Assembly: GCA_033297205.1 (NCBI GenBank)
Contig: MU859089.1
Span: forward strand, 124,001 to 188,000
Length of the DNA: 64,000 nucleotides
Reading direction: 5' to 3'
Source: Pseudoneurospora amorphoporcata
Lineage: Eukaryota; Ascomycota; Sordariomycetes; Sordariales; Sordariaceae
The position numbers and the translations under genes were made by a program. The notes beneath the pieces are model-generated. The model was not told the DNA's origin. It worked only from the letters and a program-made list of their open reading frames with translations, and did no database searches. Below, in pieces: positions 22,588-32,248 of the stretch (position 1 is its first letter; the number at the start of each line of letters is the position of its first letter).

Positions 22588-23044
22588 GATTGGGAATGTT
22601 CTGGCACGCGGGGTAGCGTGTGAAACAGAGCCTAGACTAACCACTCCGTTTGTGCTACACGTACTTGTTCATGAAGACGAGCTGGGAACATCGTGATGGT
22701 GTCATCATGGTGTTGATGTTCCCTGGTATGTCAGCTGATAAGATAAGCATCCATGCTGACAGGGAGTGGAGCACTGCAGAAAGGCAGTGGATCGCTGAGA
22801 GCTTGGTTGTTGTTGCCGGCGGCAAACAATTTGTAACTTTTGGTGTCTCTTGGGCAGTTTAATTCCAATCGCATTCACTTCCATCTCACTTCACAAATAT
22901 CAGTGGCAGCATCCTCACGACTCATTTTTAACGTTTACGACAGCACCAAATCAAGCCATATTTAATTGGATTCATACCGGATTTCTCGACAAAATCTTCT
23001 AATCCTTTTTGAAGAACGACACCGATCGGAAAACTTGCACAACA
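22588..23044. promoter_or_regulatory. Divergent promoter of nit-9 and POP5 with tandem GATA sites
   Basis: These 457 bp lie between divergent starts. GATAAGATAAG at 22737-22747 is a tandem pair of GATA elements spaced as preferred by NIT2/AreA-type nitrogen regulators, about 150 bp upstream of the nit-9 ATG. No other strong motif was noticed. Confidence 0.45.
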
Positions 23045-23682
23045 ATGGTTCGCCTTAAGGATCGCTATCTTTTAGTCAACATTGTCTACACAGACCTTCC
23101 TCCAGGCCAAAAGGGCTCCGTACCCGATCTGCTACTTTATAACCAACCCACCATCGGAGAGCTTAGGCCCCAAACCATCCTGAAGGGAATTCGCAGTCAG
23201 GTGAATGCGTTATTTGGTGATTGCGGGTCAGGCTCGGTCGAGCGCAGCCTACAAGGTAAACACATCACTAGCACATAATGACTTACACTTGATGATAGTG
23301 GCCACTAGGCTAACTTGGTTCAATAGTCAAGTACCTTTCTACTGCGACCTCAACCTTCATTCTGCGTATCTCACGAGCCCATTACAGGCTTGTTTGGGCC
23401 GCCTTGACTTTTATGGACCGCCTCCCAGTCAAGGACGGCAGACCGTGCATCTTCCGTGTCGTCCGCGTTAGCGGGACCATTCGCAAAGTTGAAGAAGAAG
23501 CCATCCGTCGTGCCAAGCTTCTTGTCCTTGCGGCAAAAGACGAGATGGCTGGCAAGGCATCATCATCAGACGCCCTCAATGCTCTCTTCCGCGGCGGCAA
23601 AGATTCAGCTCGCAATCTGGCCTTGGTCAACGATGACCATGATGACGCAGAGATAAACGAGGGCGAGATCTCTGATGGATGA
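23045..23682 (+). CDS. pop5: RNase P/MRP protein subunit POP5
   Basis: Two exons (23045-23255, 23327-23682) encode 188 residues. The start MVRLKDRYLLVNIVY is the signature N-terminus of Pop5/Rpp14 proteins, and the second exon continues with the RNP-like core (TFILRISRAHYRLVWAALTF, then RVVRVSGTIRKVEEEAIRRA). The C-terminal 40 residues are acidic (HDDAEINEGEISDG). POP5 binds the catalytic RNA of RNase P and RNase MRP and is needed for tRNA 5'-end and pre-rRNA processing in the nucleus and nucleolus. The intron of 71 nt has a GTAAAC donor and a GGCTAAC branch. The gene converges on GPN2 with only 27 bp between the stop codons. Confidence 0.93.
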
Positions 23683-23709
23683 ACAGCTAGTATGCTATTT
23701 AATCAAGCA

Positions 23710-24897
23710 TCACGTCTTAGGCTGCTTGCGCGTTACCCGAATACCTGAGCCGGCGGCTATCTGTGGCACAATACCAGGTATCGAGCCAGCGCCGAGACCT
23801 GCTTCCTCAGCAGCCCGAGCCTGCTCTTCCCGGAGTTTCTCTTGTTCTTCCTCCTCCTTCCGCTCCATGTCGTCGTACTCCTCTTTGTTGTCGATCCACC
23901 TCTCCTGGATATCAAGTGCATCGGGCAATGACGACTCGTTGCGCATGGCTACCTGCCAGACGGTATCACTCGTACCCTCAGCACCACCAAAGACGTACCC
24001 ACTTGCTCGATCAATTACCCGCAATAGATGCATCATACTCCTCTTGTTCTCGACTGCCAGCACCTCGAAGCTGACGAGGCCAAATTGTTCCACCATATTC
24101 GCAACAGCTTCATTAAGCTTGGTGAACTTCCCTTTCTTGAGGGCAGGCGACTCCGCGTCCAGTGATGGTATGAGGTACCGCAGGTCTTGTACTTCGGTAT
24201 AATAGTCGAGGTTGAATGGAAGAGGGTCGTACGATGAGATCTTGTCGATCTTGGTCAGGACGTTGATGTGGGGAAGGTCCATTTGCAACATGGCGCGCAA
24301 AGAGAGGAGTACGTTGGAGATGTAGAGCGATGGTTGCGTGAGGCAGAAGCAATCGGAAAGGTGGACAACTACTAGCTACAAGCGAGTTAGCGAAACAGGC
24401 TGCGATTCGGAGGAAGGAGGGACAACAACGTACCCTGTAGCCCAGCTTCTGTAACCGGTAAAAGATGTTGCGTAACGAGTTGTGGTGGGTGTAGAGCTCG
24501 ACTTGGCCGGGGCAGTCAAAAAGCACATAGTCTTCTCCAAGCTCTTTCAGGCCATTCTCCAGCCATTCCATGTTGTTTTCCAGCTCTTCGAGCGCATAAA
24601 GAATACCGCCATTGGGACCCAACTTATCGTCCGCCATGATCTCCTCCAGAGTGACAAGGTCGCGAATGTCGAGCGCGCACGGATAGTTGGTGTGGTCGTT
24701 CGCAGGGTCGAGGTTGATGACTGAACATTGCCGCCCGATGGCGCCCATAAACTGTTGCACTTGAAGTCGAAACATATGTAAGCGCACCGTGAAAGTACTA
24801 CCGTAAAGAAAGAAGCTGGGGCGCAAAACTTACTGCCATCGCAGTATGTGCTCTTTCCTGCACCGGGACTGCCGAGTACTAACTGTCCAAACGGCAT
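23710..24897 (-). CDS. gpn2: GPN-loop GTPase 2
   Basis: Three exons (24834-24897, 24434-24759, 23710-24375) encode 351 residues. The P-loop GSPGAGKST is at residues 9-17, the family-defining Gly-Pro-Asn insertion (LGPNGGI) is at 69-71, the switch region DCPGQVELYTHH follows, and LTKID is the base-specificity motif. The C-terminal end is a charged coiled coil (DDMERKEEEEQEKLREEQAR) and a Gly-rich tail. GPN2 acts with GPN1 and GPN3 in assembly and nuclear import of RNA polymerases. Its size and the FVLFDCPGQ-like context fit GPN2 better than GPN1, which has a longer tail. Introns are 58-74 nt with GTAAGT and GTACGT donors. Confidence 0.93.
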
Positions 24898-25399
24898 TGT
24901 TACTTGTAGGTCCGAGGTGCTGTGACAGTGTGGTGTGGGTGCTCGTCGTTTCTCGTGGGTATGAAAAGCGCAAAGTTGAAGGAGAAGCTGTTCGAGAAAC
25001 GACCAACCGGGACCTAATGCTTTCAGTAGTAGTGAAACCCCACTGTATTGTCGCGTCGGGTCTTGAGATGACGGAACGGCGCCCACACACACCCCTCCAC
25101 CAAATTCTAGAACGCCTTGTGGATCTGCGGCACAGGGGTCTGGTGCTTAACCCGGCATCTGCACCTCTCAACCTCCAATCAGGTTCCCGACCCAGCTCGC
25201 GAGGGGACCTTGAACCAGGCGGTAATTAGTGGCAGAACTTTGTTTACTTGGGCAAGGTCGACGCCGCTGGAGTCGCACTTCCCGGTCAAGCTCCCCTCGA
25301 CCAATCCCACATTTCGTCGACCCGATTGCCAAACAGCTTCGAAGTTGCGTCAACACCACATCGGCTTTAATCCATACACCACACAACACATCCCTCACA
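24898..25399. other. Divergent promoter region of GPN2 and BUB3
   Basis: These 502 bp separate two divergent starts and should contain both promoters. I saw no clear clustered motif; ACC/CA-rich sequence precedes the BUB3 start. Confidence 0.5.
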
Positions 25400-26724
25400 A
25401 TGGCCCCTTGTAAGCTGAGAATATCTCTCTCAAGAAGCTAACTACCATATGTTTCCTCCTTGGCCAACTAACATCTCTCAATTTTAGCAACCCAATTCGA
25501 AGTTTCGCAGCCGCCCAATGACGTTATCTCGGCCGTGGTCTTTGCCCCCGATAACACCAACCGCCTCCTCGTCTCTTCATGGGATAGGAATGTCTACCTT
25601 TACGAGATCGCCGAAGGAACCGAAGATGCCACTCTACTCAACAAGTTCGAGCACCGTGCTCCTATCCTCGATGTCTGCTTTGGCGCGAACGGAAACGAGG
25701 CTTACACGGCGGGTCTGGACTGCTCAGTCAAGAGGTTCGTCGCACACATAGCTTACCCAACTACGGACGTCCAGCGTAGTGCCACAGACCTTTGTGGGTG
25801 CTAATTCAAGTCATATAGAATCGACCTATCTTCAGGAGAGCAGACCGTGCTGAGCACACATGAGAAGCCCGTCCGATGCGTCGTCTACAGCCCCCAGCAC
25901 TGTAAGCAGATCCATCCTAGTCCAATACAAACCCACGCTGTACATTCGACAGACATCTGGAACTGCACTTTCATCGACTAATCTCCCGTCCTTCTCCCAT
26001 AGCTATGCTCATCTCCGCCTCTTGGGACCACACCCTCCACGTCCACAACACCTCCGCGCCAGCCTCGACCCCGATCACCATTTCGCTTCCAGGCAAGCCC
26101 CATGCCCTGGCTGCCAGCCCCTCCAAAGTCGTCGTCGCCATGACCGCGCGACTAGTACACATCTACGATCTGCCCGCGCTCGCCGCAGCGCTCTCGTCGG
26201 CCGACCCCGCCTCAGCGACCATCACACCCTGGCAACAGCGCGAGTCCTCGCTCAAGTTCCTCACGCGCGCCGTGGCCTGCATGCCCAACGACGCCGGCTA
26301 CGCCACCAGCTCGATCGAGGGCCGCGTGGCGGTCGAGTGGTTCGAGGACACGGCGGAGTCGCAGGCGCGCAAGTACGCCTTCAAGTGCCACCGGCAGACA
26401 GCGCCCGAGGAGGAGGGCGGTGGCGACGTGGTCTACCCCGTCAATGCGCTGACGTTCCACCCCGTGTACGGCACGTTCGCGTCGGGCGGCGGCGACGGCA
26501 CCGTGGCGCTGTGGGACGCTGAGGCCAAGCGCAGAATGAGACAGTATCAGAAGTTCCCCGATAGCGTCGCGGCGCTGTCCTTCTCGAATAATGGCAAGTA
26601 TCTTGCCATTGGCGTGTGTCGTGGGTTTGAGACCGGTATGGAGAACTTTGACAGCGAAGGGAGGGCGAAGGTATTCATCAGGGAATTGGGTGAGACAGAG
26701 GCGAAGGGCAAGGGACCTAAGTAA
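25400..26724 (+). CDS. bub3: Mitotic checkpoint WD40 protein BUB3
   Basis: Four exons (25400-25409, 25488-25734, 25819-25901, 26003-26724) encode 353 residues. The N-terminus (MAPSTQFEVSQPPNDVISAV) and WD40 blades are typical for Bub3: LLVSSWDRNVYLYE, YTAGLDCSVKRIDL, THEKPVRCVVYSP, LISASWDHTLHVHN, SSIEGRVAVEWFE, FASGGGDGTVALWD and the conserved KYLAIG...FE segment near the end. It binds phospho-MELT motifs of the kinetochore scaffold and recruits BUB1/Mad3; the related Rae1/Gle2 family is less similar at the N-terminus. The first exon is only 10 nt. The second intron starts with GTTCGT, an unusual donor, but the reading frame and conserved sequence support it. Confidence 0.93.
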
Positions 26725-27252
26725 GCGACTTGAGCTCACTTGTCTCTCTGCTTCCAATCCTCCCTCTCTTCACTTCTTGGTCTGTGTGATATATTTCCGG
26801 GTTTAATCTAGGTGCAATCGGCGTTTTATATGATATGGGACAAAGGGCGGGCGGGGGTCAATATGTGGCATTGCTATTTGCAGAGAAATCGTGGTCGAAA
26901 AAAGTTTAGATCGACATTGCGAATTCTGGTAATTGACCTGGTTCTCAAAACAAATCAGATGAAAAGAAAATCGAATGACCAAAGAATGTTTGCTCTCCAG
27001 GGTTAGCAGCCACTGTGTCCCTGACAGACTGTTGACTTTCACATCGAGAAGTTAAACTTCATTGACGATGGTACGTTAACACAGCCCACTCATGATACAT
27101 GTCTTCCCCCTATACATGTCTTTGACCTCCGCCTCGGAGTTTTCCATAAAAAGCTTCCCAGAAACCGATCATTATGACCCTCCACCAAAATCGACCAGTA
27201 TCTTCGGTACAAATACATATGCTACACTCCTTCCTTGCCCCATCTCACTATA
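26725..27252. other. Intergenic region between convergent BUB3 and an unrecognised gene
   Basis: These 528 bp between convergent stops should contain both 3' UTRs. The stretch is AT-richer than the flanking coding regions. Nothing else was recognised. Confidence 0.5.
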
Positions 27253-29115
27253 CTAAACCGCAGAGTTCGTCCTCCTAAGCCCAGCAGCGTCCCTTGGTCC
27301 AAAAAGGGGCCCTGGCACCGATTTGGCTCTCGAGTTCAAAGGTCTCGGAGGAGTGGGAGTGTTAATGTCAGTTTCCGAAATGTATGTCTCCCAGCCTGAA
27401 CCTGGGCAACTCTCTTCTCGATGGCTGCTCCTCTGACGCTGACTCTTCCGGTGGTGTAACTCCTCGGGACTGTCATGGGAGGTGGCTTCGGGAAGCTTTG
27501 TTGTATGAATCGGATTCAGGTTCTCAGTTCCGCGTTTCGTCTGCTCAGAGTTGGAGTTGAGCTTGGACTTAGACTTGGACTTAGCATTGACGCTCTCTTT
27601 GATGGTGACTGGGCTTGGATGTCCTTCTCCTGTTTGGATATGATCGGCTGATTGTATTTGTTCTTCTGCCGGCTTTTTGACAGGCTCGTCGAGAGGATCT
27701 ACGACGGGCAGTTCAAGACGTTCTTTGGGAGACTCTTCGGCAGACTGTTCAAGAGGCTTCTCAACGAGCTCTATGACAGCAAGCTCTTGGACAGTAGGCT
27801 CTTGGACGGGTCTCTCGACTGCTTCCTCTTCTTGTTGTGCTTCGGCAGTAGTCTTTTGTTGTTGGTATCCCTGTTGAAGATTGAAAGGAGAGTGTCCTGG
27901 AACCTTCTGTCTAGCCGGAGACTCGCCCAGCTCGACAGATGGCTCTCGAGCAATAGTCGCTTCGAAGTCAAGATTACCTTGCTCGTCGTCGTCCGAAGGC
28001 ACACCAGCTTCTTCTTCCGCCCGTCGATTTTCTCCTTCACTTTGTGTCTGCGTCTGTTCATGTTCCGGGGCAACAGCAGCGGCGGAGGGCTGTGGTTTCT
28101 CTGCCAAATGTGCGTATTCTCCCAGAATAGCACTTGTCAGAATCATCTTCGGCTTCACCGCAACTATAGGCGGTAGCATCTCTTTGTCGGTCAGGGGATT
28201 GTCCTTTTTCAGCTGTTTTTGTCTCTTCCTCTGACGTTCAGCATGCTTGGGGTCAGGTAGAAATGAGTTATCGTAGGCCCTCTTCGTTGGCTTCTTGTTC
28301 TGATCCAAGGTGGCATCTTTCTTGGGAGCCCTCGTGAAGCTGGATTGTGTCAAATCCAAAGTACCCACTCTCGATTGAACATGTGGTGCTTTCCTCTTCA
28401 CCGTAGGATGCAACCCCAACTGAACCAGCCCGTTTGGTTTTGCTTCGTCTTTGGAGAACCCGTCGCCGAGCTTGTACTTGGCGGACAAGGTTGCTGTGGT
28501 GTTGTCTTCAACTTTGGGCTTCAGCCTCTTAAATCCACGCGGTGGTAGCTTGTCAAAGAGCAAGAATGGGCGGCGTCTCAGGCGATTCGATTGATCTGTG
28601 ACAAACTTGGAGAGGTACTTGGTGCTACTGTTGGACTTCACTGACGAAGGAGGAGTAGACTTGGGATCTTCAGGGGCCTTTCGGTCGTTTTCGTCTTCGT
28701 CGGTGCTATACTCCAAGCTGGCATCTTCCTCCGTCGCATAGTCGTCAGGACAATGGGAAGTATCCGAGGCATACTGTGGCTCTGGTACCAGTATATTGTA
28801 TGGTTAGCAAGTTGGATATTCTTCGAGTGAGGACCACTAGAAATAGAAGAATTTACCAAATTGCAGCTCATGCGCATCTTCGGAATCGTACTCAGCTTGG
28901 TACGCAGTTGTCTCTTCTTCAGGAATTACACCATAGTCCTGGGGGTCCTCGTCCTGGGGCTCGGGGTTATGTTGATGCTTCCTGGCAAGGCTCGCGGGTG
29001 CCTCTCTGGTCCTTAACAACGGAAGCACAGTGGGCGAGGCAGTCCTCGCTTTGTGGGCATAGATGCGCAAAGGGCGAGGTCTGGCATAATTCTCAAAGGG
29101 AACCTGGGGCTCCAT
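27253..29115 (-). CDS. Unrecognised disordered, charged protein
   Basis: Two exons (28857-29115, 27253-28781) joined over a 75-nt intron (GTAAAT donor, TGCTAAC branch) give 595 residues. I do not recognise a domain. The N-terminal 120 residues are mixed charge and acidic (YQAEYDSEDAHELQF, DDYATEEDASLEYSTDEDEN). Residues about 200-300 are basic and could hold a nuclear signal (AERQRKRQKQLKKDN). The central to C-terminal part has Glu/Pro/Val-rich quasi-repeats (VERPVQEPTVQELAVIELVE, PLEQSAEESPKERLELP) and a Lys/Ser run (NAKSKSKSKLNSNSEQ). The last 45 residues (GWETYISETDINTPTPPRP, FGPRDAAGLRRTNSAV) look more ordered and may be a conserved motif. Composition fits a nuclear scaffold or chromatin-associated protein, but this is a guess from composition only. 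Confidence 0.7.
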
Positions 29116-30186
29116 CTGATCTTGTATGGTTCCAGAAGTGTGTCTGTGTGGTTCCTCAAATCACAAGTGATGATCAGTTAAGAGGAAATCTCGGCAATCA
29201 AGACTCAAGGGCAAAGTTTTTGTTTTCCATTTGCGATTTGTGGGAGTTCTGGGCCCGGGTCAGGCATTCTACTGTTGATAACATTGGAAGGTACGTTAGG
29301 TGATTTGAAGCAATTGCGGAAAGAACGGTCCAACACTACAGACCACTCGACCATTTCCCACAACCAGTTGCTTCCAGCACCATTGGGATTATTAATTGAG
29401 CTGAATGTCAATGACTGGAAGAAGAAAAAAACAGGAATCTTTGCACGTGAGTTGTTGACTCCCGAAAGCTAGTCGAAAGCGAAACTCCAAATGTGGGCAG
29501 ATGACATTTATCGTGAGTGGAAAATCGCGAATCGCGATATCGAAAAAGGACTTGACCAACTCCGTCAACGCAGTCTTGTCTCTTGCCCTTTGGCTACCAT
29601 CTGAAGGCCAAGTTACTGAATGTTAATGTGCAACTTAGCTCGACTGTCTGCTCCCACCTCGCTGTTCTAAACATCATCATTTGCATATTTAGCATCATGA
29701 CGAACTTGACAGAATGCCATGCAATGAATATTTGACACAAAGCAGTGGTCCATCTTCCTCGATTTGCAACAATGACGATTTTGCATTGGATTGATACTGT
29801 TTGCTTGGCTTCCCTTATTAGAAGTACAAAGTCCCAGAGAACAACTGAATATCAATAACCGTACAAAAAAACCTGGTTATTTCTAGTGATCCTCCAACCT
29901 CCCAGTTATTATTACCACGTGCCAGAACTGTAAAGATTCCCCATCCCATGAAAAAGTTTCGGTTAGTAATTAAGCTCCGCCATATGCTTTGGCATAGCCA
30001 GTTGATGAAACATCTTCCGTTATCAATCATGTGCTCAGACCTATTGTCAGAAGCAACTTAATGATGGCCACAGATTAGCGATGCCGAGCTGTTGAGCCCT
30101 CCAAGAAACATCAGTCGTATCGTATACTCGAACAAAGGAAAGCCAGATCAAAGACAGGAATATCGAGGCAAAGCCCTCGTAGCCAA
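29116..30186. other. Intergenic region
   Basis: This 1.07 kb lies between two minus-strand genes and should hold the promoter of the unrecognised gene ending at 27253 and the 3' UTR of the RRM protein. It is AT-rich, especially 29640-30030. No gene, tRNA or repeat was recognised. Confidence 0.5.
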
Positions 30187-32248
30187 CTACGGCTTCTCCT
30201 TCTTGATGGTAGGCGACGACTGAGTGCTGCCGTTCGCAACCGTACCGGATTCGACAATCGTGACGCCCTCATCCGCTGATCCGTCATCCGAAGACGATGC
30301 GCCGGTGGTCAGGTTACCCGGCCTGCAGAGAAGACGGTTAGTTGTCACGGCGAACCGAAGTTATCTTCCAGCTTTCAAAGAGACGCATGCCGCGGTTCTC
30401 GCTTGAGAGTGGCGCCTGAGCCCCCAGGGGGATAGTGCGGGAGGATGCTTTCGGAGTGCTGCTGGTAGAGCTGTACCTGATCGCATGGCTTCCAGCCTGA
30501 GACATGGTAGAATCCAATCCACCGTCGCTGTTGACGTTGATGCGGATACGAGGGCCGGAAACAAACGAACTGTGTCCAAAGTTAGTCAGATTTGGGTGTC
30601 AGTGAATGTGTCCAGGGTGAAGGGAGACTCACGTATCAGAAGAGTGGCCGGCGCTAATGCGACGGTTCCACGGCGCCTGGTGGTTGTAAATGCTGGGGTG
30701 AATGCCGACATCCGCAGTTCCGTAGGCGCCAATGTTGTACTCGTTGGTGCGAAACTGGCGACGCTCAGCGGTGATGCGCTTGAGTTCCTTCTGCGCCGGA
30801 GTGTCGGCGTAGCGAACCTGCATCAGCATGCCCTCCTCTCCAATCGGGGCGCCGTGGAATTTCTTGATGACATCCTCGCACTCATCACGGGTCTCGAAAC
30901 TGCGTTGCATTTTAGCAGATGTCCTTGAATAACGGGAGGGCCTCAACAAAAGACGAGACTTACCGAGCAAAACCGACACCGCGGCTGTTACCCATGCTAT
31001 CTCTGAGAATCTTGCTGGAGACAATGTGATAGCCAACAAAGATAGCATTCAGCTCCTGAAACGATGTTAGTTTCTGTATGAATGCACGACAAAGAGATCC
31101 AAAGAAGTCACTCACCGCCTCAGTCAGACGCTTGGGCAGGTTGGACAGATAAAGGTTGGTGGAGGCCTCATCTCCCTCTGCCTTGAGACGGGCGTTAAAG
31201 CTCTCGCGAGCAAAGCCAACCTCATAGCCCAGGTGGTAGAAGCCACGGATGCATCTCTCCGAATCACGAACGTTGGCAAACTTGGCGAAGCCGAAGCTAG
31301 AGATTTGGTCAGTACATGGATGAATGACTGAACGAGATGACCATGGGACACGACATACCCTTTGCAAGCTCCAGTGGACGTGTCAATGATCGCCTTGCTC
31401 TGCTCAACCTTGCCGAAGCGAGAAGCATAACGAAGCAGCAACTCATCGTCAGTGGTGGGATGAAGGCCACGGATGTAGACGTTGCGATTGCCCTGGATGC
31501 GGTTCTCCAAGCACTGCTCGATGGATTTGGTGTGAGTGGGCGGGGTGAACACAGCAGGAACCGCGTCGGGAATGGGAGGGCTCTCCTTGAGCAAGGCCAG
31601 CAGCTCCTCGTCGACAACAGGAGCGGACTTGGCAACGCCGCCAGAGGCAATGACCTGCTCCGGGGAAGGAGTGTTGAAGCTGGAGCGGATCACAGCAACC
31701 CGGCCATTACCACCACGGTCCGAGAAAGTGCCGAAGAAAGGGGTAGCAGGGGTGGACTCGTTGGTGGAGTACGAGCCCCTACGGTTCTCGAGCCCAGGAG
31801 CCTCGCTGCTGCGCTCACCGTACGAGGCCACACGGCCAGGCGTGTAAGGCACAGAATGGTAAGGAATAGGCAGGGGAGCATATCCGGCCTGAACAGGATA
31901 CTGTCCGGCAACGCCAATCTGGTAGGCCGCCTCGGGAGGCACGCCGACGTGCATGGGGACCGGGTATGTCTGGTACGCAACTTGCTGGTCCTGCATGTAG
32001 TACTGGTGACCAGCCTGGTTCTGCGGAACGGCCGAGTTGCCAGGACCAGGAGGCAACGCAAGGCTGCTGAACTGACTCATGACGGCGTTCATGTTGTCAG
32101 CGCCATGGTTGGCCTGATGACCATGAGTAGCAGAACCGTCATGCTGGGCACTGCCAACGTGGGTCGTGAGGTAGCCTTGATAGTTACCCTGGCGATTGTT
32201 GCCGGTGTCAGTGACGACAGCCGGAGTGGTGCGATAATGGACGGACAT
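30187..32248 (-). CDS. Two-RRM RNA-binding protein (MSSP/RBMS-like)
   Basis: Six exons (31359-32248, 31116-31296, 30964-31055, 30633-30899, 30477-30569, 30187-30322) give 552 residues. The N-terminal 240 residues are Gln/Pro/Gly/Tyr-rich and probably disordered. RRM1 spans about 255-335 (RNVYIRGLHPTTDDELLLRY with RNP1-like GACKGFGFAKFA). RRM2 spans about 343-420 (TNLYLSNLPKRLTEAELNAI with RNP1 SRGVGFARF). This tandem arrangement fits the MSSP/RBMS group, which binds single-stranded AU-rich nucleic acid. The C-terminus ends in SPTIKKEKP. All five introns (60-154 nt) have normal donors and clear branch points (for example TGACTAAC). A candidate 5' UTR intron lies upstream at 32267-33093. The exact target RNAs are unknown. 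Confidence 0.9.
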
